From Brucella pituitosa (GTDB lineage Bacteria > Pseudomonadota > Alphaproteobacteria > Rhizobiales > Rhizobiaceae): a DNA stretch of 64,000 nucleotides. Positions 34,819 through 44,542 of this stretch are shown here, one piece after another. The translations under genes were made by a program, and so were the position numbers. The stretch is taken from the NCBI RefSeq assembly GCF_003049685.1, contig NZ_PYSY02000002.1, positions 620,001-684,000 on the forward strand, read 5' to 3'. Positions within the stretch are counted from its first letter, which is position 1, and each line of letters opens with the position of its first letter. The notes below the pieces were generated by a model. It had not been told where the DNA came from. It did not search any database and saw only the letters and a program-made list of their open reading frames with translations.

Positions 34819-36207
34819 TTATGCGATGGTAGGCCATGGCCTTTGAGCCGGCCGCATGTCCTCATAGGCTTTTGCCAGACGCAACACGCCAAGATCATCA
34901 AAACGCTGGCCGAAAATCTGCAAGCCGATTGGCAGTCCCGTCGACGTATAGCCGCAATTGATTGAAATCGCAGGTTGCTCGGACATATTCATCGCCACGG
35001 TGAAAGCGATATGCTCGAACGGACGCTGGGGATCGTTGACCGGCGATGCCCATTCCGCCGGATAGGTCGCCATCGGCGAGGTTGGCGAAATGATGAAATC
35101 AAAACCTTTCGATGCGGCAAGCGCCGCATTGCGCATGGCATCAATCTGGGCGAAACCCATATAAACTTCTTCGCCTGACAGGCCTTCGGCGGTTTCGGTC
35201 CACTGATAGATATATGGCAGGATTTTCGCGCGATTTTCGGGCGTCATCTTCTTGATATCTGACCATGAACGCGCACGCCAGAAACGATCAAGACCGTCGA
35301 TCATTGTGCGATTGAGGAACGGCGCAACCGGCTCTATGATAGCACCAGCATCGGCGAAAAGCTTTGCCGCAGCTTCCACGGCAGCGCGGGTTTCATCTCC
35401 CGTCGGCTCGCCAAAACCGGCATCAAGCCATAGACCGATCTTCAGGCCCTTCACATCGATATCGAGGTTCATCCAGTCGATATCCTGCGGAGGCAGGCTC
35501 ATGCCATCGCGGCGATCCGGTTGGGAAAGCACCGACATATAAAGCGCGGTATCGGCAACATCACGGGTCATTGGCCCGGCAACGCGACCGAGAAACGCCG
35601 GATCAATGGGAATGCGCCCGAAAGACGGCTTGAGGCCCACAAGACCACACCAGCCAGCAGGTAGACGGACCGAACCACCAATATCAGTACCGACATGCAA
35701 CGGACCATAACCGGCAGCAGCGGCACTGCCTGCACCCGCACTCGACCCACCCGGATTTGTGCTCAAATCCCACGGATTGCGTGCAAGCTTGTGGAAGCTC
35801 GACAAGCCCGACGACAACATGCCGAGATCGGGCATGGTCGTCTTGGCGAGGAGAACGCCGCCAGCTTCGCGGGTGCGGGCGGCAGCCGGAGCATCGGCAG
35901 TAGCGGGCTTCAGCGGCAGCGCCGCGCAGCCAAGCGGAACCGGCAGACCTTCCGTTGCGATATTTTCTTTCAGCGTCAGCGGCACACCGTCAATTGCGCC
36001 CGCGGGTTCGCCCTTCACCCAACGCGCTTCCGATGCTTTTGCCGATGCACGCGCAGCGTCCGGATCATAGGCCCAAAGTGCATTGAGCTTCGGCTCATAG
36101 GCTTCGATGCGCTCTATCACCGCTTCGGTCACTTCAACTGGAGAAAGCGTCTTCGCTTTATAGGCATCGACAAGCGCAACGGCCGACAAATCCGCAAGAT
36201 TTGACAT
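34819..36207 (-). CDS. Amidase signature-family hydrolase
   Basis: A 462-residue amidase. The Ser-cisSer-Lys catalytic set is visible: Lys in VPLTLKENIATEG (about 78), and STNPGGSSAGAGSAAAAGYG followed by VGTDIGGSVRLPAGWCGLVG (about 150-185). It closes a minus-strand operon with a peptide-type importer, so it probably hydrolyses an imported amide or peptide-like compound to a carboxylate and ammonia. Not GatA: no GatB/GatC neighbours. AGGGAA ribosome site before the start. Confidence 0.92.
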   Translation of the reverse strand: MSNLADLSAVALVDAYKAKTLSPVEVTEAVIERIEAYEPKLNALWAYDPDAARASAKASEARWVKGEPAGAIDGVPLTLKENIATEGLPVPLGCAALPLKPATADAPAAARTREAGGVLLAKTTMPDLGMLSSGLSSFHKLARNPWDLSTNPGGSSAGAGSAAAAGYGPLHVGTDIGGSVRLPAGWCGLVGLKPSFGRIPIDPAFLGRVAGPMTRDVADTALYMSVLSQPDRRDGMSLPPQDIDWMNLDIDVKGLKIGLWLDAGFGEPTGDETRAAVEAAAKLFADAGAIIEPVAPFLNRTMIDGLDRFWRARSWSDIKKMTPENRAKILPYIYQWTETAEGLSGEEVYMGFAQIDAMRNAALAASKGFDFIISPTSPMATYPAEWASPVNDPQRPFEHIAFTVAMNMSEQPAISINCGYTSTGLPIGLQIFGQRFDDLGVLRLAKAYEDMRPAQRPWPTIA

Positions 36208-36222
36208 TTAAGTTCCCTTTTT

Positions 36223-37071
36223 TCATTCCGGTAATTGAAGATTGGCGGTCTGCCGTGGAGCGCGCTTACGCCGCCCCGAGAAAGGCTTTGGCACCGCATC
36301 GACAAGCGCACGGGTATAGTCGTGCTGCGGATTGTCGAAGACTTCGTTGGTCAGCCCCTGTTCGACAATATTGCCGTGATAGATCACGGCAACGCGGTCA
36401 GTAATCGCACGTACCACGCCAAGATCATGGCTGATGAAGAGATAGGAGAGACCGAACTTCTCCTGCAAATCCATCATCAGGTTAAGCACCTGCGCCTGAA
36501 TAGAAACATCAAGCGCAGAAACCGGCTCGTCGGCAACGATGAGTGCTGGCTTTGTAATCAGCGCGCGCGCAATCGCGATACGCTGACGCTGGCCGCCGGA
36601 AAACTCATGCGGGTATTTGTCTGCAGACGCCGGCGGCAATCCAACCGCCGCCAACACTTCCGCCACACGCTCATTGCGTTCAGCCGCGCTTGTTCCTCGT
36701 TCCAGAGAAACAATAGGCTCGGATATAATCCGCCGCACTGTATGACGCGGATCAAGCGAACCATACGGATCCTGAAAAATCGCTTGAAAGCCTTTGCGTG
36801 CTTCGCGAAGCCCGCCACGATCAAGCGCATAGATGTCCTGCCCGTTGATGAGAATTTGCCCCGATTGCGGGCGTTCCAGCCCCATCACCGCGCGAGCCAA
36901 CGTGGATTTTCCCGAACCGCTTTCGCCGACAATGCCAAGACTTTGCCCTGCTTCAATGTCAACACTGACGCCATGGAGCACCCGGAGACTCTCCTGCTTC
37001 GACAAAAACGAAGCACGCGGCAGGCGGTATTCGCGCACAACGTTGCGCACTTCCAGAATGTGCTTCGTCAT
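36223..37071 (-). CDS. Peptide-type ABC importer ATPase (DppF/OppF)
   Basis: A 282-residue ATPase. Walker [10 protein letters not shown], signature FSGGQRQRIAIA, Walker B LIVADEPVSALDV, H-loop ISHDLGV; the C-terminal FDNPQHDYTRALVDAVPKP is the OppF-type tail. The start ATG at 37071 overlaps the stop of the DppD-like gene by four bases (ATGA). Second ATPase of the importer encoded at 36-41.5 kb. Confidence 0.94.
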   Translation of the reverse strand: MTKHILEVRNVVREYRLPRASFLSKQESLRVLHGVSVDIEAGQSLGIVGESGSGKSTLARAVMGLERPQSGQILINGQDIYALDRGGLREARKGFQAIFQDPYGSLDPRHTVRRIISEPIVSLERGTSAAERNERVAEVLAAVGLPPASADKYPHEFSGGQRQRIAIARALITKPALIVADEPVSALDVSIQAQVLNLMMDLQEKFGLSYLFISHDLGVVRAITDRVAVIYHGNIVEQGLTNEVFDNPQHDYTRALVDAVPKPFSGRRKRAPRQTANLQLPE

Positions 37072-38081
37072 GCCATCACCTCGCCTTCGCAAGGATGGAA
37101 ACAGGCAGCGCGATGCGTAATCCCGTTGTTCTCACCCAGCATATCAAGCGGTGGGATTGTCTGACGGCAATCATCCTGCACAAAGGCACAGCGATCTGCA
37201 AATGTGCAATGTGCCGGACGTGTAAGCGGATCAGGCACAACGCCCGGAATAGCCTTCAACCGTTGGCGCCCGCCGGAGCTTGGACGCGCCAGTGCTACAC
37301 CATGCGGCGAAGCCGCAAAGAGACCACGCGCATAAGGGTGCGCCATGCGGCGAAACACGGCCTCGGTTTGTCCCGTTTCCACAATTCGTCCGGCATACAT
37401 GACCGCAATACGATCAGTCATTTCCGAAACCACGCCAAGGTCATGGGTGATCAGCATCAGAGCTGTGCCAGTTTCGTCGATCAACTCGTCCATGAGATCG
37501 AGAATCTGCGCCTGAACAGTTACATCAAGTGCAGTTGTCGGCTCATCGGCAATCAGCAAATCAGGCTCACAGGCAATCGCCATGGCGATCATCACACGCT
37601 GGCGCTGTCCACCCGAAAGCTGATGCGGATAGAGAGCAAGATTAAAACGCGGCGCGGGCAATCCAACGCGGTCGAGAAGCTCGCGGGCTTTTCGTTCTGC
37701 ATCCGCACGGCTTTCACCAAGATGCAGACGGCGGCCTTCCGCAATCTGCGCGCCGATGGATTTCACCGGATTAAGCGCCGTCATCGGCTCCTGAAAGCTC
37801 ATCGCCATACGGCGCCCACGCATTTTGCACAATTGCGCTTCCGGCAAAGACGCAAGGTCCTGACCGTCAAACCGGAGTGTGCCCCGCACGCGCATGCGAT
37901 CAGGAAGCAGGCCCATAGCCGCAAGCGCGGTAATGGATTTGCCGCTGCCCGATTCACCCACTATACCGAGGCGTTCGCCGCGATTGAGCGTAAGCGTGAT
38001 ATCGGACACGATATCCGCGACCTTGAGACCGATCGGCAGTTCGACTGACATATTTGTCATTTCAAGCAAAGGAGCGGTCAT
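37068..38081 (-). CDS. Peptide-type ABC importer ATPase (DppD/OppD)
   Basis: A 337-residue ATPase of the DppD type. Walker [10 protein letters not shown], signature [16 protein letters not shown], Walker [15 protein letters not shown]-loop ITHDLGV. The C-terminal oligopeptide-transporter tail has the cysteine pattern [20 protein letters not shown] (iron-sulfur cluster seen in some DppD proteins) followed by DDC and RAACF. Start overlaps the permease stop (ATGA). Confidence 0.95.
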   Translation of the reverse strand: MTAPLLEMTNMSVELPIGLKVADIVSDITLTLNRGERLGIVGESGSGKSITALAAMGLLPDRMRVRGTLRFDGQDLASLPEAQLCKMRGRRMAMSFQEPMTALNPVKSIGAQIAEGRRLHLGESRADAERKARELLDRVGLPAPRFNLALYPHQLSGGQRQRVMIAMAIACEPDLLIADEPTTALDVTVQAQILDLMDELIDETGTALMLITHDLGVVSEMTDRIAVMYAGRIVETGQTEAVFRRMAHPYARGLFAASPHGVALARPSSGGRQRLKAIPGVVPDPLTRPAHCTFADRCAFVQDDCRQTIPPLDMLGENNGITHRAACFHPCEGEVMA

Positions 38082-38938
38082 CTCTGCCTCCTTACGCGCG
38101 GGTCGAGCACATCACGCAGCCCATCTCCGAGCATGTTAAGCCCCAGAACGGCAAGCGTGATGGCTAGGCCGGGAAAAATGGCGAGCCATGGCGCGTCATA
38201 GATAAAGGTCTGTGCATCGTTGAGCATCTTGCCCCAGCTTGGCATCGGCGGCTGGGTGCCAAGCCCGACATAGGAGAGGCCCGCCTCGGCAACGATTGCC
38301 AACGCGAACTGGATCGTCGCCTGCACGATCAGCACGTGATTGATATTTGGCAGCACATGCAGAATTGTGATCGAAATATCGCCACGACCTGCGCAACGTG
38401 CGGCCTGCACATATTCCCGCTTCCAAAGTCCAAGTGATGCTCCGCGCGTTACACGCGCAAACACCGGGATATTGAAAATGCCGATGGCGATCATCGCATT
38501 GACGGCACCCGGACCGAAAATAGCGGTAATGATGACAGCGGTCAGAAGTGCCGGAAACGCAAAGGCCAGATCGGTCATGCGCATGACAAAGCCGTCGACC
38601 ATCCCGCCACGCGCTGCAGCAAAAGCCCCAAGCGGAATACCAAGACCCGCACCGACCAGCACGGCAATGATCGACACGGCAATCGAATTGCGCGCGCCGA
38701 CCATAATCATGGAAAACACGTCGCGCCCAAAATTATCCGTACCGAAGAAATGGCTGAAGCTCGGTCCCTGCAATTTATCGCGGAAATTCATCGCTGTTGG
38801 CGAATAAGGCGTCCAGAAATAGGACACCAGCGCCATAGCTACCAAAATGACGGTAATCAGCGATCCGATAAACAAGCTCCGGCTTAAAAACAGCGTTCGG
38901 AAGCGGTTCGGTTTGGCGATGGTCTGAACGTCGCTCAT
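38078..38938 (-). CDS. Peptide-type ABC importer permease (DppC/OppC)
   Basis: A 286-residue membrane permease: N-terminal single helix (about 17-37), the SHFFGTDNFGRDVFSMIMVG motif, then five helices and an EAA-type loop (YVQAARCAGRGDISITILHV) with LPNINHVLIVQATIQFALAI, ending GDGLRDVLDPRVRR. Overlaps the neighbours on both sides by four bases (ATGA), a fully coupled transport operon. Confidence 0.95.
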   Translation of the reverse strand: MSDVQTIAKPNRFRTLFLSRSLFIGSLITVILVAMALVSYFWTPYSPTAMNFRDKLQGPSFSHFFGTDNFGRDVFSMIMVGARNSIAVSIIAVLVGAGLGIPLGAFAAARGGMVDGFVMRMTDLAFAFPALLTAVIITAIFGPGAVNAMIAIGIFNIPVFARVTRGASLGLWKREYVQAARCAGRGDISITILHVLPNINHVLIVQATIQFALAIVAEAGLSYVGLGTQPPMPSWGKMLNDAQTFIYDAPWLAIFPGLAITLAVLGLNMLGDGLRDVLDPRVRRQR

Positions 38939-39888
38939 CGGCTACCTCCCGTCGAAAGGCGCGGATCAATGAAGCCATAGACCAGATCGACAACAAAATT
39001 GACCGCAATGACGGAGGCAGCAAGCAATGTCACCAGCGACTGCACTGTAATGAGATCGCGCTGCGCAATAGCCTGAAACACCAGCCTTCCAAGACCGGGC
39101 AGATTGAAGACGTTTTCGATGATGATGGTTCCTGCGAGCAGAAAGGAGAATTGCAAGCCGATGATGGTGACAACCGGGATCAGCGCATTGGGCACCGCAT
39201 GACGCCAGAGTGCGGCGTTACGTGTGAGCCCCTTGGCGCGTGCAGTACGCACGAAGTCTTCGCCGAGTGTTTCAATAACAGCCGAACGTGTCACGCGAGC
39301 AAGAATTGCAGCAAGTGGCAAGGCAAGGGCGAGCGCAGGAAGAAACAGCGAACGAATACCTGTCCAGAAGCCATTTTCCCATCCGGCAAAACCAGATGCC
39401 GGAAACCAGCCGAGCTGTAACGCAAACAGAAGGATCAAAAGCAGGCCAAGCCAAAAATTCGGGATTGCAACGCCCACCTGCGCCACGCCCATGGACAACA
39501 CATCGCCGGTCTTGCCCCGCTTGGAAGCGGCGTAGACACCAACCGGAATAGCAACCGCGACTGACAGCACCATGGACAGAAGCGCTAGTGGCAACGTCAC
39601 CATGATGCGTGGTCCGAGCAATTCGCTGATCGGCACGGAATAAGTATAGCTCGTTCCGAAATCACCTTTCAGGAAACCGCCAATCCAGGAAAGATAGCGC
39701 CACCAGAGCGGCTGATCGAGCCCGAGCTGCTTGTGAAGTGCTGCCAGCGTTTCAGGCTGCGCATTGATGCCGAGGATGACTGCTGCGGGATCACCCGGCA
39801 GTACCTGCATCAGCAGGAAGACGATGACGGAAGCCGCAAGCGTCGTAAGCAGGAGCGAAACCAATCGCCCGGATATATAAGCCAGCAA
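38935..39888 (-). CDS. Peptide-type ABC importer permease (DppB/OppB)
   Basis: A 317-residue membrane permease. I start it at the TTG at 39888 because an excellent AAGGAGG site lies 5 bases upstream; a longer frame to 39927 would bury this site. Marks: LLMQVLPGDPAAVILGINAQ, EDFVRTARAKGLTRNAALWR then HAVPNALIPVVTIIGLQF, and IIENVFNLPGLGRLVFQAIA near the end. It forms the channel with the DppC-like subunit. Gap of 136 bases to the binding-protein gene, probably within one operon. Confidence 0.93.
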   Translation of the reverse strand: MLAYISGRLVSLLLTTLAASVIVFLLMQVLPGDPAAVILGINAQPETLAALHKQLGLDQPLWWRYLSWIGGFLKGDFGTSYTYSVPISELLGPRIMVTLPLALLSMVLSVAVAIPVGVYAASKRGKTGDVLSMGVAQVGVAIPNFWLGLLLILLFALQLGWFPASGFAGWENGFWTGIRSLFLPALALALPLAAILARVTRSAVIETLGEDFVRTARAKGLTRNAALWRHAVPNALIPVVTIIGLQFSFLLAGTIIIENVFNLPGLGRLVFQAIAQRDLITVQSLVTLLAASVIAVNFVVDLVYGFIDPRLSTGGSR

Positions 39889-40024
39889 AGCGACCTCCTT
39901 GAAAAGACGGATACCCGCTTTCCACATTCCAACTCACCGCACGCCCTCCCCTTATCTTTATGGGGTGCACGGCCATTCGTGTTGTTTCCCGCCCCTTTGC
40001 CTGCGCGCCGGGGCGGAGTTCTTT

Positions 40025-41503
40025 TTATTCAGCCCAATAGGCTTGCGTCAGGTCGTCAGCCGGAATCGGCATATTCTTCCACAGACCCTTGACGTTCTTG
40101 TTCCATACGCCGATTTTCGGCAGCGCATAGAGGAAGATGTTCGGCTCGTCAGCAGCAAGTTTTTCCTGCAGCTTCTTTACGAGTTCGAGCTGTTCCTCAT
40201 CACTTCCAGCCTCGGCATAGGCCTTGTAGAGCGCCTTATATTCCGGGTTGTTATAGTTGAAGTAGTATTTGTCGCGGGCATAGATATCGAGATCGCGTGC
40301 TTCAGTGTGCGCGATGATCGTCGCATCGAAATCCGAGCGTTTGAACACCTGATCCAGCCACTGCGCGAACTCGATCGGCACCAGATTGACCTGAATGCCG
40401 ACCTCAGCCAGCATCGCCGCAATGATCTCGCCGCCGCGACGCGCATAGGCCGGTGGCGGAAGCGTGATGGTGATCGACGTGCCAGCCGGAACGCCAGCCT
40501 CTTCCAGCAACTGCTTCGCCTTGGCCGGATCATACGGATAGGTTTCCGACAGATCTACATAGCCCGGATCGACCGGCGCATAATGCGAGCCAATTGGCGT
40601 ACCGAAACCGGAATAAACGCCTTCGATCAGCGCCTTGCTGTCGATTGCGTGGGCCAGTGCCTGACGCACTTTCACATTGTCGAAAGGCGCCTTGGCATTA
40701 TTGAGCGACAGCAGAACCTTGCCTGCCGTATCACCCACTTCGACCTGCAACTTGTCGTCGCTCTTGAAGCGGCTGATCAGCTCCGGTGCCTGGAACATCG
40801 GGAACACATCGATGTCACCGGCAAGGATGGCAGCGGCAGCTGCCGACGGATCGCTCACGAAGCGGAACGTGACGGCTGAAAGCTTTGCAGGCTCGCCCCA
40901 ATAAGCCGCATTGCGTTCCAGCTCCACGCGGTCGCCCTGCACCCAGCGCTTGAACTTGAACGGGCCCGTGCCCACAGGCTTGGTCTTGTTGTCGGCAGCC
41001 GAATTCGGCGCGACCATGACCGCGTCACCCCACCCCATATTGAACAGGAAGTTCGAGGTAGGCCGCTTCAGCGTGACAACGGCAGTTGCGGGATCAGGGC
41101 ATTCCGTGCTCGCAATCGGTTCAAACAGCCCCTTTTGCGCGTTGGTGGAATCAGGTGCCACCGCACGCTCATAGGAGAACTTTGCGACCGAGCAGTCAAA
41201 CGGCGTGCCGTCATGAAACTTCACGCCTTGCCGCAGCTTGAACGTATAGGTTTTCTTGTCGTCGGAGACAGTCCAGCTTTCGGCCAGAAGCGGCTTCACC
41301 GTGCCGTCTTCGACAATGCGCACCAGACCTTCATAAAGGTTGGCATAGGTAACCTGCCGGATACCGGCGGCGGCATTGGCCGTCGGATCGAGGCCCGGCG
41401 GTTCCAGCACTTCGCCAACCACCAGCGTATCTTTTGCAAATGCACCGTTGATCGATGCCAGCATCGCGGCTGTTATCAGCCCGGCTTTCAGCAGTTTACC
41501 CAT
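40025..41503 (-). CDS. Peptide-type ABC transporter periplasmic binding protein (DppA family)
   Basis: A 492-residue exported family-5 binding protein. Signal peptide MGKLLKAGLITAAMLASING with cleavage at AFA-KD. Marks: GLDPTANAAAGIRQVTYANL, AESWTVSDDKKTYTFKLRQG then VKFHDGTPFDCSVAKFSYER, and VGTGPFKFKRWVQGDRVELE, the usual SBP_bac_5 signatures. Ligand unknown; the enzymes of the operon (aldehyde dehydrogenase, SDR, amidase) argue for a small organic amide or amine rather than a nutritive peptide. Ribosome site AGAGGAA. Confidence 0.94.
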   Translation of the reverse strand: MGKLLKAGLITAAMLASINGAFAKDTLVVGEVLEPPGLDPTANAAAGIRQVTYANLYEGLVRIVEDGTVKPLLAESWTVSDDKKTYTFKLRQGVKFHDGTPFDCSVAKFSYERAVAPDSTNAQKGLFEPIASTECPDPATAVVTLKRPTSNFLFNMGWGDAVMVAPNSAADNKTKPVGTGPFKFKRWVQGDRVELERNAAYWGEPAKLSAVTFRFVSDPSAAAAAILAGDIDVFPMFQAPELISRFKSDDKLQVEVGDTAGKVLLSLNNAKAPFDNVKVRQALAHAIDSKALIEGVYSGFGTPIGSHYAPVDPGYVDLSETYPYDPAKAKQLLEEAGVPAGTSITITLPPPAYARRGGEIIAAMLAEVGIQVNLVPIEFAQWLDQVFKRSDFDATIIAHTEARDLDIYARDKYYFNYNNPEYKALYKAYAEAGSDEEQLELVKKLQEKLAADEPNIFLYALPKIGVWNKNVKGLWKNMPIPADDLTQAYWAE

Positions 41504-41533
41504 TGTTCCTCTTTGGCTCCCCTTGCCTCTTTT

Positions 41534-42280
41534 TTAAATCGAACGCCCACCATCCACGTCGAGCGCAACCCCGGTAATCATAGAGGCAGCGGGCGAGCAA
41601 AGGAAAGCCGCAGCTTCAGCCAGATCGTCGGGTTTCAACAGGCGGCCCATCGGGATGGAATCGCGGAACTTCTTGCGGATTTCCTCGGTGTCTTCGCCCA
41701 TGAAGGTGGTGAGAAGCGGCGTTTCACCGGCAACCGGGTTCAATGCAACCACGCGAATCTTCGCTGGAGCAAGCTCGATAGCCAGCGCCTTTGTCACCGA
41801 CACGACCCAGCCCTTGGTGGCATTGTACCAGGCGAGGTTCGGACGCGGGCGACCGGCACCAGTCGAAGCGACGTTCAGAATGACGCCTTCACCGTTCTTT
41901 TTCATATGCGGGATGAGTTTGCGTGTCATCAGATAGACGCCGCGCACATTGACGCCGAGAATGCGGTCGAATTCTTCCGGCTCAACCAGTTCGGCATTTT
42001 GCGGCTTGTGACCGATACCGGCATTGTTGATGAGAATATCGACCTTGCCGAATTTCGACAGAGCAGCTTCCACTGCTGCATCAACATCGGCTTCCTTGGA
42101 AATGTCGGCAGCCACAGCCAGCGCCGCATCACCGATTTCGCCTGCGACACGCTCAGCGCCTGCCTTGTCGCGGTCCACGATGACGACCTTCGCGCCGCCA
42201 CTAGCGAAGCGCTTCGCCATGCCTTCGCCAAACCCAGAACCTGCTCCCGTGATGAGCGCGACCTTACCTTCAAGCGACAC
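41534..42280 (-). CDS. SDR-family dehydrogenase/reductase
   Basis: A 248-residue classical SDR with a full catalytic set. Nucleotide loop TGAGSGFGEG, NNAG motif, Ser in LNVASTGAGRP and YNATK as the Tyr-Lys pair; C-terminal ITGVALDVDGGRSI. Start taken at the GTG at 42280 with GGGAGA 8 bases upstream; a frame to 42337 runs through the palindromic repeat and is rejected. Its place between the aldehyde dehydrogenase and the importer suggests alcohol or keto oxidation of the imported compound. Confidence 0.92.
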   Translation of the reverse strand: MSLEGKVALITGAGSGFGEGMAKRFASGGAKVVIVDRDKAGAERVAGEIGDAALAVAADISKEADVDAAVEAALSKFGKVDILINNAGIGHKPQNAELVEPEEFDRILGVNVRGVYLMTRKLIPHMKKNGEGVILNVASTGAGRPRPNLAWYNATKGWVVSVTKALAIELAPAKIRVVALNPVAGETPLLTTFMGEDTEEIRKKFRDSIPMGRLLKPDDLAEAAAFLCSPAASMITGVALDVDGGRSI

Positions 42281-42305
42281 TGTAATTCTCCCGAATGCTA
42301 TTTCC

Positions 42306-42352
42306 AGCGCATTTTCGGACGGGAAACCGGTTCCCACTTTCCCTGAAAATGC
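42306..42352. repeat. Palindromic intergenic repeat, copy D
   Basis: Outer arms AGCGCATTTTC / GAAAATGCT with the core gggaaaccgg-ttcccacttt. It lies in the 77-base gap between the aldehyde dehydrogenase and SDR genes, so is part of their transcript. Confidence 0.7.
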
Positions 42353-42357
42353 TAATT

Positions 42358-43830
42358 TCAGCCATGCCAGACCGAGATGGTTTTCAACGAGGCAAACCCG
42401 TAGAGCGCCTCAAAACCCTTCTCGCGACCATGGCCGGATTTCTTCACGCCGCCGAATGGCAGCTCGATACCGCCACCGGCACCGTAATTGTTGATGAACA
42501 CCTGTCCTGAATGGATCGCATGAGCAAGTCTGAACTGTCGTCCGCCATCATTGGTCCAGATGCCGCAAACAAGGCCGTAAGACGTGCCATTGGCAATCGC
42601 GATGGCTTCTTCCTCAGTGTCGAAAGGCAGGATGACCTGCACCGGACCGAAGATTTCTTCCTGCGCCAGACGATGATCGGTAGGAACATCGCGGATCAAG
42701 GTCGGTAAAACATAAGCGCCGCCTTCCGGCGCGTTATCGGCAAGAACACCTTGCGCAGCGATGGCCAGACCATCTTCTTTAGCGACATCAAGATAGCCTT
42801 CGATAATTTCTTTCTGACGCTGCGAGACAACCGGACCGACTGACAAATCTTCTCCTGCCGGGCCAACCTTCAATGCGCGATAGCGTTCGCTCATCCGGGC
42901 GACGACATCCTCGTAGATGCTGCGTTCGACCAGAATACGCGACGACGCCGAGCAGGTCTGACCGGCATTTTGGATACCTGCGTTCACAAGGAATGGAACA
43001 GCGCGCTCGATATCAGCATCAGCAAAGACGATCTGCGGAGACTTGCCACCAAGTTCGAGCGTAACAGGCACGGTGTTTTTCGCAGCCGCGGCCTGAATGA
43101 GTTCACCAGTGCGCACCGATCCGGTGAACGAGATGTGATTGACGTCAGGATGTTCGGAGAGCGCCGCACCGGCTTCCGAGCCAAGCCCGGTCACCACATT
43201 GAGCGCGCCGACCGGCAGACCAGCCTTTTCGGCAATCTTCGCGAATTCCAGAATCGTCAGGCAGGCTTCTTCGGCAGGCTTGACCACGGCTGCATTGCCC
43301 ATAGCCAGCGCTGCGCCAAGGCTGCGGCCCAAAATCTGCATCGGATAGTTCCACGGAATGATGTGCCCCGTGACGCCATGCGGCTCATAGATCGACAGAA
43401 CCGTAAAACCATTCTGATAAGGCAGCGTGTCGCCATGCACCTTGTCGGCAGAAGCGCCATAAAACTCGAGGTAACGCGCCAGCGCCACCACATCGGCACG
43501 CGCCTGTGTGACCGGCTTGCCGACATCTTTCGATTCCAGATCGGTCAGGAGATCGATATTCTTCAGCACTTCTTCCGAAATGCGGTGCAGCACACGACCA
43601 CGCTCGGTCGCCGTCAGCTTGCCCCACTCGCCAGAAAGCGCGCTACGGGCCGCAGCCACCGCCAGATCGATATCGGCCTTGGTGCCACGCGCAATCAGCG
43701 CAAGATCGCTGCCGTCGGAAGGATTTCGGAGCGTGATATGCTCGCCACCAACGGCATCCTGCCATTCGCCCGCGATGAAATTGCCATAACGGAGCAAGCC
43801 GGCTCCTCCCGTCTTGTTCTCATGCTTCAT
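42358..43830 (-). CDS. NAD(P)-dependent aldehyde dehydrogenase
   Basis: A 490-residue aldehyde dehydrogenase. Catalytic Cys in NAGQTCSASSRIL (about residue 290) and the general-base Glu in VTLELGGKSPQIVF (about 256); NAD contact FTGSVRTG. Full family length. Of two nearby ATG codons I prefer 43830, which has GGGAG about 8 bases upstream. The start lies inside the end of the GntR gene (11-base overlap), so the two are co-transcribed. It probably oxidises the aldehyde intermediate formed from the imported compound. Confidence 0.94.
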   Translation of the reverse strand: MKHENKTGGAGLLRYGNFIAGEWQDAVGGEHITLRNPSDGSDLALIARGTKADIDLAVAAARSALSGEWGKLTATERGRVLHRISEEVLKNIDLLTDLESKDVGKPVTQARADVVALARYLEFYGASADKVHGDTLPYQNGFTVLSIYEPHGVTGHIIPWNYPMQILGRSLGAALAMGNAAVVKPAEEACLTILEFAKIAEKAGLPVGALNVVTGLGSEAGAALSEHPDVNHISFTGSVRTGELIQAAAAKNTVPVTLELGGKSPQIVFADADIERAVPFLVNAGIQNAGQTCSASSRILVERSIYEDVVARMSERYRALKVGPAGEDLSVGPVVSQRQKEIIEGYLDVAKEDGLAIAAQGVLADNAPEGGAYVLPTLIRDVPTDHRLAQEEIFGPVQVILPFDTEEEAIAIANGTSYGLVCGIWTNDGGRQFRLAHAIHSGQVFINNYGAGGGIELPFGGVKKSGHGREKGFEALYGFASLKTISVWHG

Positions 43831-44500
43831 TTTCATTCTCCCGAAGAGGCATTTCCGCCTCAAGTCTCGCGGTTGTGGCGCGGATATGCGCCCGCGCCAG
43901 CCGCTCGGCTTCTTCGCCATCGCGCGAAGCAATGGCTTCGACAATGGCTCCATGTTCACGAATTGCATCGCGCGCCCTGTCCACGGACAACGAGAACGAA
44001 GGCGCAAAAACCTGCGATGTCATCCGCAGAAGCGGCACGAAGGCGATCAGCGACGCGTTGCCCGCCGTGCTCATCACCGCCATATGAAAATCGACATTGG
44101 ACTGGGTATAGGCTTTCGGGTCCCACGGATCGACGACCGTGCCCTGTCCTGCAACATGGGCGCGCAGCTTTGCAATATCCGCATCGCTCGCCCGCTCGGC
44201 GGCAAAACGCGCGGCCACACCGTCGAGCACTTCACGCACGGCATAGGCATCGATCAGGCGGGTAAGATCGGCAGAAGCCACGCGAACACCACGACCGGGA
44301 AGATGAACAACCAGTCCGTCACGCTCCAGAACACGCAAGGCTTCCCTCAAGGGCGTCCGACTGATGCCAAACTCAGCGGCCATGTGCTCCTGTCGGAGTA
44401 TCGCGCCCGGCGCATAGACGCCCGCATAGATTCGCTCGCGAAGTGCCTCTGCAACTTCATCCAGCAAACGGGTCTGACTGCGCCATTCAAAAGCCGCCAA
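43820..44500 (-). CDS. GntR-family regulator, FCD (FadR/VanR) subfamily
   Basis: A 226-residue regulator. N-terminal winged helix ERIYAGVYAPGAILRQEHMA then AEFGISRTPLREALRVLERD and GLVVHLPGRGVRVA; the C-terminal FCD domain (about 85-215) includes NVDFHMAVMSTAGN and HGAIVEAIASRDGEEAERLA, a pattern that binds metal and small organic acids. Start at the TTG at 44500, 8 bases after GGGAGG. First gene of the long catabolic operon extending to 34819, so likely its local repressor. Confidence 0.9.
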   Translation of the reverse strand: MAAFEWRSQTRLLDEVAEALRERIYAGVYAPGAILRQEHMAAEFGISRTPLREALRVLERDGLVVHLPGRGVRVASADLTRLIDAYAVREVLDGVAARFAAERASDADIAKLRAHVAGQGTVVDPWDPKAYTQSNVDFHMAVMSTAGNASLIAFVPLLRMTSQVFAPSFSLSVDRARDAIREHGAIVEAIASRDGEEAERLARAHIRATTARLEAEMPLRENENEA

Positions 44501-44531
44501 TAGAAAAGCCTCCCAACTTTTCTGGACACAA

Positions 44532-44542
44532 TATCCTGGATA
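44532..44542. promoter_or_regulatory. Candidate GntR operator
   Basis: Short palindrome TATCC-T-GGATA, about 32 bases before the GntR start codon, with another TATCC half-site at 44583-44587. FCD-type GntR regulators often bind short palindromes just upstream of their own gene. Confidence 0.4.

Noticed and set aside
39889-39927. Longer start for the DppB-like gene
   Set aside because: It would place the strong AAGGAGG ribosome site inside the coding sequence; the TTG at 39888 is better.
41135-42346. Long open frame on the plus strand antisense to the binding-protein and SDR genes (about 400 codons)
   Set aside because: It lies wholly opposite well-supported genes with clear family motifs, has no ribosome site, and its translation (rich in Arg, His, Cys, Gln) has no family features; a shadow of codon bias.
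42970-44265. Long open frame on the plus strand antisense to the aldehyde dehydrogenase and GntR genes
   Set aside because: Same reason: the opposite strand carries intact enzyme and regulator motifs, and the translation is low in recognisable structure.
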